DNA of 64,000 nucleotides, taken from Carboxylicivirga caseinilyticus. Lineage in GTDB: Bacteria > Bacteroidota > Bacteroidia > Bacteroidales > Marinilabiliaceae. The translations under genes and the position numbers were made by a program. The stretch covers positions 1 to 64,000 of the forward strand of contig JAFMVE010000032.1 in NCBI GenBank assembly GCA_025499705.1, given 5' to 3'. The notes beneath the pieces are model-generated. The model had not been told where the DNA came from. It saw only the letters and a list, made by a program, of their open reading frames with translations, and made no database searches. Shown piece after piece: positions 35,385 to 43,355 of this stretch (the stretch's first letter is position 1; each line of letters opens with the position of its first letter).

Positions 35385-36707
35385 TTATTTTAACCCAAGT
35401 CCGCTTATTTTACGATAAAGATCCAGTGCATAAACGTCAGTCATACCTGAAACAAAGTCCAGAACCGATTGAATTTTATTAACCAAAAGATCGTTTTCGG
35501 TTACTTTAAATTGCTCCGGAATAAAAGGAAGTAGCATTTTAGAGTAGAAATCATTGGGATTAATCACTGCTTTAATAAATTCATCAAGGAGAGTGCCCAA
35601 AATTTTAAAACCGGCTATTTCAATTTCAACCACTGACTGATGTTTATAAATACGCTTAAAGGCCAGTTTTTTGCATGTTTCCATGGCTTCCAACTCCACA
35701 CCAGTCAGGTGATCGACCAATCCCTTTTTGAAGGTACCATTGAGGATCTCATCCTGATTCTTCCAAAAGATATCAGTACAAAGTCCTACCAGTTTACCAA
35801 TCACTTTGGCTCGTAAATAAACAATTCGCTCGTTTAAGTCGCTCACCTCGTTAAATACATCTGCTATCTTGTCAAATTCTTTGGCTTCCGTTTTCTTATC
35901 AAAAAAGGCTGTTAGCAGATTGTAGGTTTCCTCGTATGAAAGAATCTTCAGCTTATGCGCATCTTCAATATCCATTACCTGGTAACAGATATCGTCGGCT
36001 GCTTCAACCAGGTAAACCAATGGGTGACGGGCATAAATCTCTTTTTCTTTATCCAGCACTTTTAGCTGGAGCTCTTCGGCAATATGCTTAAATATTTCTT
36101 TTTCCGATTGAAAGTATCCATATTTTTTTAATCCCAAATCAGAGGCATAAGGGTATTTAAGTATGGATGCTACAGTCGTATAGGTCATTGCAAAACCACC
36201 CTGACGGCGCCCCCGAAAGGCATGTGTAAGTATGCGCAAGGCATTTGCATTTCCTTCGAAACGGGTAAAATCAGTCCATTGCGATGGGGTGAGCTGATCT
36301 TTGAATGCTGCTCCGGCACCATTGGTAAAATAATGACCTATAGCTGCTTCACCGGAATGACCAAAAGGTGGATTACCCATATCATGTGCCAGACAAGCCG
36401 CAGCTACAACAGAACCTATCTCGGCAACTAATTCGGGATTACCCAAACCTGCTTCCGTTAACTTTCGCGACAGATTGTTACCCAGAGAACGCCCCACACT
36501 GGCAACTTCCAGACTATGAGTTAGACGGTTATGAACAAACACGCTTCCGGGTAAAGGGAAAACCTGAGTTTTATCCTGTAAACGACGGAAAGGAGAGGAG
36601 AAGATAAGGCGATCATAATCACGTTGAAATTGTGTGCGATCGTGTTTTATTTCTTTCAGGTTTTCCTGTCCGGTTCGTTTGGTTGATAGTAGGTGATCCC
36701 AGTTCAT
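35385..36707 (-). CDS. dgt: Deoxyguanosinetriphosphate triphosphohydrolase
   Basis: A 440-residue HD-domain dNTPase, which cleaves dNTPs to nucleosides and triphosphate and helps control the pool or resist phage. Metal ligands are visible: H in RLTHSLEV (about 62), HD in CLAHDMGNPPFGH (about 113) and a later D in AADDICYQVMD (about 228). Full length compared with the 430-500 residue family. It lies 9 bases past the YgjP-like gene and is probably in one transcript with it. Confidence 0.92.
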   Translation of the reverse strand: MNWDHLLSTKRTGQENLKEIKHDRTQFQRDYDRLIFSSPFRRLQDKTQVFPLPGSVFVHNRLTHSLEVASVGRSLGNNLSRKLTEAGLGNPELVAEIGSVVAAACLAHDMGNPPFGHSGEAAIGHYFTNGAGAAFKDQLTPSQWTDFTRFEGNANALRILTHAFRGRRQGGFAMTYTTVASILKYPYASDLGLKKYGYFQSEKEIFKHIAEELQLKVLDKEKEIYARHPLVYLVEAADDICYQVMDIEDAHKLKILSYEETYNLLTAFFDKKTEAKEFDKIADVFNEVSDLNERIVYLRAKVIGKLVGLCTDIFWKNQDEILNGTFKKGLVDHLTGVELEAMETCKKLAFKRIYKHQSVVEIEIAGFKILGTLLDEFIKAVINPNDFYSKMLLPFIPEQFKVTENDLLVNKIQSVLDFVSGMTDVYALDLYRKISGLGLK

Positions 36708-36716
36708 ATATGTTTC

Positions 36717-37439
36717 TTAGTATATTTTTGTTTGATAATCTTTCATCCTGCCATCAAGCTGGCGGGCTTGTCCGTTCGTCATGGTATCGAGACGAGCCCA
36801 GAAATGCGGGCCATGATTTTTTTCGTGTACATGGCATAACTCATGCAAAAGTACATAATCTATCAGTTCATCAGGCAATCGCATCAGGTGCAGGTTTAAA
36901 TTAATATTGTTACGTCCGGAGCAGGAGCCCCAACGCGACTTCAGATTTTTTATAACAACATTCTGATAACGAATGGAATGTTTCTGCGCTAATTCGGCCA
37001 GCCTGTGAGGTAAATATCGTTTGGCCTCCAAACGTAAGGCCTCTTCAATACCGTAGCGTATATTTTCCTGTATACCCGGATGGCTTACCGGTACATTACC
37101 GGGATAATAAATATGCAATATGCCCTGATGAAGGTGTAATCTCACATTCGACTTATTGTGTTTCGAAATTTTAAGAGCAAAGGAGCGGGAAGTAAATTGG
37201 GTGGTCTCATCAAAAATAGTCAGTAGGTCTTCTTTCTCTTCCAGTTTTTTGAGGTTTGATAGTATCCACTGCTTTTTCTCCTTCAGAAAATTAATGCCTT
37301 CATGTACATCACCCCCGACCGGAATCACGAGAGTAACTCCTTTAAAAGGCCTAAGTTTAATACTAATACGACGAGCTTTTGTACTCTGGCGTATCGTTAC
37401 CTGGCCCAGCTCCGGTATTTCTACAACAGCTTCCTTCAT
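36717..37439 (-). CDS. YgjP-type zinc metallohydrolase (DUF45)
   Basis: A 240-residue protein from the ATG at 37439 with a zinc-binding HELCH motif followed by a distal histidine (NHGPHFW), as in the M48-like YgjP/WLM family. KSRWGSCS before it is the family's second signature. In E. coli the YgjP group is linked to nucleotide metabolism, which fits its place next to dgt. A longer reading from 37517 would add 26 poorly conserved residues; a TACTTTTAC promoter box just upstream of 37439 supports the shorter form. Confidence 0.75.
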   Translation of the reverse strand: MKEAVVEIPELGQVTIRQSTKARRISIKLRPFKGVTLVIPVGGDVHEGINFLKEKKQWILSNLKKLEEKEDLLTIFDETTQFTSRSFALKISKHNKSNVRLHLHQGILHIYYPGNVPVSHPGIQENIRYGIEEALRLEAKRYLPHRLAELAQKHSIRYQNVVIKNLKSRWGSCSGRNNINLNLHLMRLPDELIDYVLLHELCHVHEKNHGPHFWARLDTMTNGQARQLDGRMKDYQTKIY

Positions 37440-37575
37440 TGATGGTAAAAGTAAGAAATGTTGGCTTATTTTCTGTTTGTATGATAAAGTATCTCCAACA
37501 AAACTCAATGACTGCAAAACAATTTTTATCCAATCTTTTAACTAATTTCATCCCGTAAAATATTACACATCAGCC

Positions 37576-39117
37576 ATGAAAATTAAATTATTACCTTTTC
37601 TATTTATTCTGAGTCTGCTGTTTGCATGTGTTGCAGAGGATAAAACATATCAGCCTGAATTTCATTACACCGTATCGCTTGATGATGCATCAAACCAAAA
37701 TTTTGGTATGACTCTTACGGTAAAAGGAATGGATCAGGACACAATAGTTTTAAAATTACCTCAATGGACTCCCGGATACTATCAGCTGATGGATTTCACT
37801 TCCGATCTTTCTCAATTAAAAGTGATGGATGAAATAGGTAATGAACTGAAAGCTACCTTTAATGAACCTAATGCCTGGACCGTAACCGAAACAAAAAATA
37901 AAGAACTGACCATTACCTATTCCATCAAAGCCGATCGTAAATTTGTGGTGCAAAGTTACATTGACACTACACATGCTTATATCGTTCCAACCAATAATTT
38001 TCTTTATATCGATGGATATCTGAATCAACCCGTGACGATTGATGTGGCCGGAATGGAAACTTGTGGATTTTCTGATCTTATTACCGGGTTAACCAAAACG
38101 GGTGACTTCGCCTGGTCAGCACCGGATTTTGATATTTTATATGACAGTCCTTTATTGGCAGGTAAATTAGATCGCTTGCCTGTTTTTGAAATAGGTGGAA
38201 TCAGGCATCAGTTTGGTGGTTTTATGCTGGGTGATTTTAACCGCGAAGAGCTTAATTCTAATCTTGAGAAGGTGGTAGAAGCAGCTACGACGCTTATGGG
38301 AGATATCCCATATGGTGATTACCATTTTATTGCTATCGGCCCTGGATTTGGAGGCATAGAACATTTGAATAACACCACCATCAGTTTTGATGGAAATAAA
38401 ATACAAACCGAAGCGGAGATGAAAGATGTAATGAGTTTTATTGCTCACGAATATTTTCATCATTACAATGTTAAGCGCATACGTCCTTATGAACTGGGAC
38501 CGTTCGATTACGATGGCATCAACCGTACTGCACAATTATGGATCAGTGAAGGATTAACCGTGTATTACGAGTACATGCTTACCCGCATTGCAGGTATTAC
38601 GAATGAAGATGATCTGATATCCTCTTTTGAGCATCATATCAATCATGTTGAAAACAATGAGGGAAGATTAAAACAATCGCTGGTACAATCGAGTTACAAC
38701 ACCTGGGAAGATGGACCTTTTGGAGTTCAGGGTAAAACAATTTCTTATTATCAGAAAGGTCCTTTGGTTGGTTTGCTGCTCGATCTGAGTCTTCGCCAGG
38801 CTACACAAAACCAAAAATCACTCGATGATGTAATGCGCTATCTTTATCAACAGTATTATCAGCAGGAGCAACGTGGATTTACCGATGCTGAGTTTCAGCA
38901 GGTGTGCGAAAACATTGCCGGAACCTTATTGACCGATGTGTTTGAATATGTACATACTACCCGCGAACTGGATTATAACCAATATCTGCAGTATGCCGGT
39001 TTGGATCTTGTTAAAACAATGGATCGAAACACTGGTAGGATTCAGTACAGCATTCAAAAACTTAATAATGTTAATGCCTTACAGCAAGAGATTTTAAAAT
39101 CGTGGTTGAGGGAGTGA
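37576..39117 (+). CDS. M61-family aminopeptidase-like lipoprotein
   Basis: A 513-residue predicted lipoprotein (signal 1-18, lipobox FAC) with an M61 glycyl aminopeptidase-like catalytic core. The zinc site is HEYFHHYNVKR, with the third ligand glutamate in WISEGLTVYYEY. A beta-sandwich N-terminal domain (residues 30-180) precedes it. The usual M61 protein is about 600 residues and ends in a PDZ domain; here the sequence stops soon after the catalytic domain, so the PDZ domain appears lost. The 3' end overlaps the next gene on the other strand by 24 bases. It would act on periplasmic or external peptides. Confidence 0.75.
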   Translation: MKIKLLPFLFILSLLFACVAEDKTYQPEFHYTVSLDDASNQNFGMTLTVKGMDQDTIVLKLPQWTPGYYQLMDFTSDLSQLKVMDEIGNELKATFNEPNAWTVTETKNKELTITYSIKADRKFVVQSYIDTTHAYIVPTNNFLYIDGYLNQPVTIDVAGMETCGFSDLITGLTKTGDFAWSAPDFDILYDSPLLAGKLDRLPVFEIGGIRHQFGGFMLGDFNREELNSNLEKVVEAATTLMGDIPYGDYHFIAIGPGFGGIEHLNNTTISFDGNKIQTEAEMKDVMSFIAHEYFHHYNVKRIRPYELGPFDYDGINRTAQLWISEGLTVYYEYMLTRIAGITNEDDLISSFEHHINHVENNEGRLKQSLVQSSYNTWEDGPFGVQGKTISYYQKGPLVGLLLDLSLRQATQNQKSLDDVMRYLYQQYYQQEQRGFTDAEFQQVCENIAGTLLTDVFEYVHTTRELDYNQYLQYAGLDLVKTMDRNTGRIQYSIQKLNNVNALQQEILKSWLRE

Positions 39118-39417
39118 AGAAATAATACTGAGCCATTCAGCGACATCCTTCGTTTGGTTGGGTTTAACTTTAGTAGTCAGAATTGCATCAAATTCGTACC
39201 ATAAAAAACCATCCAAACCAAAGGCATTTACCTTATGAAATCCAAAACGAGGTATTTGCCAGCGATCTGGATCAAACCATCTACCTTCAATCAAACCTTT
39301 TTCAATGGTGGTAATAACAAATGCAATGGCTAGATTATGTTGGTTAGTGAAAACCACCTCTCCAAATGTCTTGTAGTTTCCTGCATCGCGAAACAAGTAT
39401 TCAAATTGAATATTCAT
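39094..39417 (-). CDS. Conserved-looking small protein, unknown function
   Basis: A 107-residue protein without signal or membrane segments, rich in aromatic residues (WYEFDAIL, GRWFDPDRWQIPRFGFHK). It resembles the short Bacteroidota proteins of the DUF6922/6-strand type, but I cannot place it. Its last 24 bases overlap the end of the M61 gene on the opposite strand. No partner is evident. Confidence 0.45.
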   Translation of the reverse strand: MNIQFEYLFRDAGNYKTFGEVVFTNQHNLAIAFVITTIEKGLIEGRWFDPDRWQIPRFGFHKVNAFGLDGFLWYEFDAILTTKVKPNQTKDVAEWLSIISSLPQPRF

Positions 39418-39469
39418 TTTTTGAAGACAAAACTAATTTATGTCGTATTAGCTGTCAACGGACTATGAG

Positions 39470-40246
39470 TCACATATGCCTCTCAAATACATTCTGGCGA
39501 TGCCAAGTTAAAAAAGTTGTACTGGGTAAGTATTTATTTGGTAATAGAATTGTCTGATTTTCAATTTTTCCGAAATGAATATCATAAAATTCCTTTGTAG
39601 AATAATCTTTTATGGTTTGTGATAAAACAATTTTGTATTCACTATCAATGGTCAGTAATCCTCGATCAAATGCTTTATCATATAATGCAGATAAACAAAG
39701 ACCATTTTCGGGGTTAAGCCTTTCTGCTTTATTCGATGCCCATGGAATTATGTGGCTAGCAATTAAAAAGGTTGGGATATTTATTCCAGTAATGGCGCAG
39801 GTACTTTGGTAATTTGAAAGTACCATATCGCGAAAGAATTTTTGATTAACTCTTGTTTTTACATAGCTTTCACGATCTTCTCCAACTAAGAGATCTAAAT
39901 CAGGTAAGTAATTTCTGTATTTCTGTTCTATGGATTGTTTCTCAAGCAGAGCTAAGACTTTTTCACTTTCGAAAGCAAGTTCTTCCTGGTTTGTATAGAA
40001 TTCATTAAATATTTCCTTGTCTGCTTTTGCAGCATTTTTCATTCCTTTGATACCTCTTCTTTGTAAAGCGGGATCAAAACTTGCAAAATTCGATAGTTTA
40101 AGACCTACGGCACTTGGAGTTCGTCCAATCTGTTTAGCTAAAGACTTTATTTGAGGATTTGTGTTGCTTATTTTGCCAAACGGTATCCTACAATATAAAT
40201 TAAAAGCAGCTACTAATTCTTGTCGTGTCCAAGCCGTTCGGGTCAT
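39470..40246 (-). CDS. HNH endonuclease family protein
   Basis: A 258-residue protein: an N-terminal helical DNA-binding-like part (WTRQELVAAFNLYCRIPFGK, with a resolvase-like GRTPSAVGLKL) and a C-terminal HNH nuclease core at about 145-205, CAITGINIPTFLIASHI followed by RLNPENGLCL and LYDKAFDRGL. Related proteins are described as putative restriction endonucleases. No methylase is next to it, so a stand-alone defence or DNA-processing role is inferred. It lies at the edge of the repeat-rich stretch 40.3-44.3 kb. Confidence 0.75.
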   Translation of the reverse strand: MTRTAWTRQELVAAFNLYCRIPFGKISNTNPQIKSLAKQIGRTPSAVGLKLSNFASFDPALQRRGIKGMKNAAKADKEIFNEFYTNQEELAFESEKVLALLEKQSIEQKYRNYLPDLDLLVGEDRESYVKTRVNQKFFRDMVLSNYQSTCAITGINIPTFLIASHIIPWASNKAERLNPENGLCLSALYDKAFDRGLLTIDSEYKIVLSQTIKDYSTKEFYDIHFGKIENQTILLPNKYLPSTTFLTWHRQNVFERHM

Positions 40247-40352
40247 TTAGTTCTTTATTTACTAGCTTAAATATAGTGGAAATACTGTAATAATATGAAT
40301 TATGAGTTCATGAATCTAATCAACATTTTGATTGATCATACCTTCAACCAAG
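40247..40352. other. Short non-coding spacer before the 21-bp repeat
   Basis: About 100 bases of AT-rich DNA with no gene. Confidence 0.4.
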
Positions 40353-40542
40353 GTAGTAATCTTTTATAACCGTGTAGTAATAGCTGCTGATTGGGTAGCA
40401 AAGGCTTAAAGGTGGCGTAGCAGGGTACAAAAGCAAGGTAGCAATAGAAGAAAGTGCAGAAGTTATGACAGAAAGTCAGGTAGCGACCCATAAAAGTGAG
40501 GGAGCAGGGGTTTAAAGCAAGGTAGTAATGAACAGTAATAGT
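40353..40542. repeat. Degenerate 21-bp tandem repeat, nine units
   Basis: The word GTAG(T/C)A recurs at 40353, 40374, 40395, 40417, 40438, 40480 and 40522, and the expected intermediate positions 40459 and 40501 hold decayed forms (GAAG, GGAG). Unit length is 21 bases (one unit is 22) and many end in AAAGCAAG or AAAGTGAG. No leader, no conserved spacers and no cas genes, so it is not a CRISPR array. No protein is supported on either strand. Confidence 0.65.
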
Positions 40543-40800
40543 AAAGATGTCATCCATTTAATGATACAGGAGACTTTTTATGAAGTCTTAGTGTTGTAAT
40601 CATAAACTTGCATATATTATTTTATTTATATAATTTACTTGTGCTTTTTAATATGTTTTTTTATGTAATTATAAAATGTATCTCGTATCGCCATAAATTA
40701 CTTTGTTTATTGTTATTTCTTATTAAAGCTAAATATATCCAAATAGTAACCCAGGCTAATGTTGAATATTATGTCAACATGGCTATTAAACTTAAATAAG
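40543..40800. other. AT-rich non-coding region
   Basis: No gene seen between the repeat and the start at 40801. An upstream in-frame ATG at 40759 exists but its extension is AT-rich and unlike the following protein. Confidence 0.4.
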
Positions 40801-41445
40801 ATGAAAACAAGTTATGAAAAAACCTATGAAAAATCCCGCATCCTTATAATGGGGGTTAACCAAGTTGAAGAAATCAAACAACGGATTGCTCCGGTTTATA
40901 ATGAAGAGCGTCTGGCTAAAGGCAACGAGTTACTTCAGTTGGCCAAACAAAGTATGATAGCACAGGATAAGGAAATGATAGAGGCCAGCATGGCTACCAA
41001 GGCATATCACGAAGTTGATGAGCAATTACATTCAGTATTGGTAAAGATTCGCAAAGCGATTCGTTACTTTTTTAAAAATGACGAAATAGTGCTGGCTAAC
41101 ATGCATATTAACGACCCCATACCAACTGATTATAATGGTTGGAAGGCATTATGTGAGCAGGTAATGAATGGTATTATTCTTTTTCCTATTGTTCAGCAAA
41201 AGCTGGAATTGATTGGAATCAATCAGGAAATGGTGAGGCAATGTAAGGCCGATTTGGATAAACTGGATCAATTAAAAAGTGATGCGGCCAGAGAAAGCGG
41301 AGAGGCACAGGTTGCTTCAGAAGCAAAACATGAAGCGTTTGATAATTTAAACGCCTACTGCATCGATCTTCGCGAATGTCTGGATCTGTTTTTTGAAGAT
41401 AGTGAGCGGCAACAACTCGAAAAAGTTGGTATCATAGTTCAATAA
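40801..41445 (+). CDS. Helical protein of unknown function
   Basis: A protein of 214 residues from the ATG at 40801, rich in glutamate, lysine and alanine, with long amphipathic helices (KQRIAPVYNEERLAKGNELL, LIGINQEMVRQCKADLDKL). It resembles small all-helical cytoplasmic proteins of Bacteroidota without assigned function. An upstream ATG at 40759 would add 14 residues (MLNIMSTWLLNLNK), which is less likely. It ends with a good terminator and lies next to the transposase and repeats. Confidence 0.5.
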   Translation: MKTSYEKTYEKSRILIMGVNQVEEIKQRIAPVYNEERLAKGNELLQLAKQSMIAQDKEMIEASMATKAYHEVDEQLHSVLVKIRKAIRYFFKNDEIVLANMHINDPIPTDYNGWKALCEQVMNGIILFPIVQQKLELIGINQEMVRQCKADLDKLDQLKSDAARESGEAQVASEAKHEAFDNLNAYCIDLRECLDLFFEDSERQQLEKVGIIVQ

Positions 41446-41465
41446 TAATCTGAATAAATTATAGG

Positions 41466-41500
41466 AAGCCCTGACGATTTATGAATTGCAGGGCTTTTAG
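41466..41500 (+). terminator. Terminator of the helical protein gene
   Basis: AAGCCCTG and CAGGGCTT pair over 8 bases with a 15-base loop, followed by TTAGTTTT. Confidence 0.75.
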
Positions 41501-41668
41501 TTTTATAAGTGGATTACTGTCTTTAGCTTGTTTAATTTCTGAACTACGAAATAAATGAATGTTAGTTTATAGCTTACAGTATCTGATCATGTAACTAATA
41601 GTCTAGCTAACATTAGGATCTTTTGCAAAGAAAGAAACAAATATGGATGATTATGTCTGTTTGAAAAG

Positions 41669-41862
41669 AAAGTGCAGACTTTGCTTAGTTTAATAGTGAA
41701 GTTATGGTTTGGCGAAGTTTGTAACTTAGTCTTAATTGACGGTTAGTTTGCAACTAACAACGTCAAATCATTTGATTAGTAATTATCTTATTTAATTCTT
41801 GTTCATAATAATAGTATCAGATACAGTGGTTCAAATTTAATACAAACAAAGTCGCAGATTTC
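41669..41862. repeat. Left REP block upstream of the RAYT gene
   Basis: It contains GTTAGTTTGCAACTAAC (41742-41758, a 7-3-7 palindrome), a decayed GAAGTTTGTAACTT (41714-41727), a decayed AGTGCAGACTTT (41671-41682) and AAAGTCGCAGATTT (about 41848-41861). The 74 bases from 41698 match the block at 42606-42680 closely, so the transposase gene lies between direct repeats. Confidence 0.65.
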
Positions 41863-41948
41863 TCATAGTCCATGGTTTTGTTTTTCTAAAGTGTGAACTG
41901 CTCTGATTTTTAAATTCAGTAAAAGGAAGTATCCATAAAAATTTAGAT

Positions 41949-42512
41949 ATGACAACAGGCTATCAAATAAAAGAGCAGGATGCTCTTTACTTCGTTACAT
42001 TGCAAATAGTAGATTGGGTAGATGTTTTTACAAGGCCGATATACAGAGATATTGTTATTGACAGTCTGAAGTATTGCATGCGTTATAAAGAATTACAGGT
42101 GTTTGCCTATGTTATCATGAGCAATCATGTTCATTTAGTTGTACACAGTATAAAAGCCGATTTAAGTGGTACCATCAGAGACTTTAAAAAATATACCTCG
42201 AAAAAGATAGTCGAAACAATTCAGGTGATTCCTGAAAGCAGACGAGAATGGATGCTTAATCGGTTTTGCTATAATGCAGGTAAACATAGCCGTAACGAGA
42301 GATATCAGGTTTGGACACATGAAAATCATGCGATTCATCTATATTCAAATAAGTTTATTGCTGATAAAATTGAGTACATTCATAACAATCCTGTAAAAGC
42401 TCTGCTGGTCCAACATCCTGAAGATTATTTATATTCCAGTGCTAGAAACTATGCATCACTATCGTCTGTATTAGACATTGAACCATTGATTTTGCCAGTG
42501 ATAACTGTTTAG
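41949..42512 (+). CDS. REP-associated tyrosine transposase (RAYT, Y1_Tnp)
   Basis: A 187-residue HUH-family transposase. The metal-binding histidines are in SNHVHLVVH (about 58-66), and the nucleophilic tyrosine lies in FKKYTSKKI (about 80). These are the hallmarks of the Y1_Tnp domain of IS200/IS605 and RAYT proteins, which cut single-stranded DNA at small hairpins. The gene is single, with no tnpB and no long terminal repeats, but is flanked on both sides by arrays of 17-base palindromes, which is the RAYT arrangement. It is likely domesticated or lightly mobile. Confidence 0.8.
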   Translation: MTTGYQIKEQDALYFVTLQIVDWVDVFTRPIYRDIVIDSLKYCMRYKELQVFAYVIMSNHVHLVVHSIKADLSGTIRDFKKYTSKKIVETIQVIPESRREWMLNRFCYNAGKHSRNERYQVWTHENHAIHLYSNKFIADKIEYIHNNPVKALLVQHPEDYLYSSARNYASLSSVLDIEPLILPVITV

Positions 42513-42537
42513 TGCATTTGTGAATAAATTGTGTATC

Positions 42538-42666
42538 GGTAGTCGCAGACTACCAAATCTATCAAACGAAGTCTCAGACTTCGCTTAGCCAATGTAGAAA
42601 AACGTGAAGTTATGGTTCGGCGAAGTTTGTAACTTCGTCGTATTTAACGGTTAGTTTGCAACTAAC
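42538..42666. repeat. Right REP block downstream of the RAYT gene
   Basis: Four 17-base palindromes with a 7-3-7 layout: GGTAGTCGCAGACTACC (42538-42554), CGAAGTCTCAGACTTCG (42567-42583), CGAAGTTTGTAACTTCG (42621-42637) and GTTAGTTTGCAACTAAC (42650-42666). The last two and the sequence around them repeat the left block at 41698-41770. Confidence 0.75.
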
Positions 42667-42683
42667 AGTATCAAATCATATAA

Positions 42684-42713
42684 AACAAAAAAGCCACCCA
42701 AAATGGATGGCTT
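42684..42713 (-). terminator. Terminator after decayed tRNA-Asn copy
   Basis: On the minus strand AAGCCATCC - attttt-type loop - GGGTGGCTT then TTTTTT. The same hairpin follows the intact tRNA-Asn at 43954 and, decayed, another copy (43253-43276). Confidence 0.7.
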
Positions 42714-42718
42714 TTCAG

Positions 42719-42792
42719 CTCCCCAGGTTCCCGATACTTCGGGAGAACCTACGACCTACGGATTAATCCCGATGTTTCGGGACCGCTCTAAC
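42719..42792 (-). pseudogene. Decayed tRNA-Asn copy 1, palindromes in anticodon and T loops
   Basis: The minus strand reads GTTAGAGCGG, then a palindrome (TCCCGAAACATCGGGA), then TTAATCCGTAGGTCGTAGG TTC, a second palindrome (TCCCGAAGTATCGGGA), then ACCTGGGGAG. Against intact tRNA-Asn, two 7-base pieces (CGGACTG and AAGTCCT) are each replaced by 16 bases. The acceptor 5' strand and D stem are missing. It begins with the stop codon of the GIY-YIG gene. Confidence 0.75.
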
Positions 42793-43087
42793 GGGTAGCA
42801 TTGATAATAATAGATTGTATAAATTCCTGATCATTGAATTGAGTTATAATCTTGTTAAGAAATACTTTACTCTTTTGATTCTTAATAAAACGTTCAACTC
42901 TGATTGCATCAGAAATATTATTTGAAACTTCGAAGAAACATTTTAATTCCCATGGTTGGTGTTTGGCAGTGTATTTTGATTTATTTGTATAAGAATTGTG
43001 CTCAAGTAGTCTCTTGTGTGGATCCGGAGAGTAGCCGATATAAAATCTATCAGATTTAAGAGAATATAGTATGTATATGAAGTACAT
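42788..43087 (-). CDS. GIY-YIG endonuclease (copy 1)
   Basis: A 99-residue single-domain nuclease of the UPF0213/URI type. The signature YIYILYS..., then YIGYSPD at about 16-22, the arginine in KRLLEHN and the catalytic glutamate in RVERFIKN are all present. It differs from the copy at 43351-43650 at 7 of 99 residues. The stop codon TAG is made by a tRNA-Asn remnant on the same strand (GTTAGAGCGG). Family members are abundant in Bacteroidota, often near tRNA genes, and their true targets are not known. Confidence 0.8.
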   Translation of the reverse strand: MYFIYILYSLKSDRFYIGYSPDPHKRLLEHNSYTNKSKYTAKHQPWELKCFFEVSNNISDAIRVERFIKNQKSKVFLNKIITQFNDQEFIQSIIINATR

Positions 43088-43153
43088 AAAATTAAAGATA
43101 CTTCAATTCTAGTAATTTATATAGTGGAAATGCTGTGTTTGGATTGTTTTATA

Positions 43154-43232
43154 GCTCCTCAGGTTCCCTATTCTTTGGAAGAACCTACGACCTACGGATT
43201 AATCCCGAAACTTCGGGACCGCTCTAACCAAC
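43154..43232 (-). pseudogene. Decayed tRNA-Asn copy 2
   Basis: Minus strand: GTTGGTTAGAGCGG, palindrome TCCCGAAGTTTCGGGA (43203-43218) at the anticodon, TTAATCCGTAGG..., then a worn palindrome (TTCCAAAGAATAGGGA) at the T loop and ACCTGAGGAG. The 5' acceptor is replaced by unrelated sequence. The next item downstream on this strand is GIY-YIG copy 1. Confidence 0.7.
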
Positions 43233-43281
43233 ATTATTGATATAAAACAAAAAAGCCACCCAATAATGGATGACTTCATAG

Positions 43282-43355
43282 CAACTCAGGTTCCCAATAC
43301 TTCGGGAGAAGCTACGACCTACGGATTAATCCCGAAGCTTCGGGACCGCTCTAAC
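43282..43355 (-). pseudogene. Decayed tRNA-Asn copy 3
   Basis: Same plan as the other copies: palindrome TCCCGAAGCTTCGGGA (43330-43345) in the anticodon region and TCCCAATACTTCGGGA (43292-43307) in the T loop. It supplies the stop codon of GIY-YIG copy 2 and is followed by a decayed terminator (43253-43276). Confidence 0.75.

Noticed and set aside
37440-37517. Longer N terminus for the YgjP-like protein
   Set aside because: The extra 26 residues are not like the family, and a -7 box lies between the two starts.
40353-40542. CRISPR array
   Set aside because: Units are adjacent, divergent and have no separate spacers; no cas genes are near.
40336-40557. 73-residue minus-strand reading frame with aromatic heptads (YLAF, CYLTF)
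   Set aside because: The heptad pattern is imposed by the 21-bp DNA repeat, the period slips by one base at one unit, and there is no start context.
42719-43355. Additional working tRNA-Asn genes
   Set aside because: Anticodon and T loops are replaced by palindromes and the 5' acceptor strand is missing, so no cloverleaf can form.
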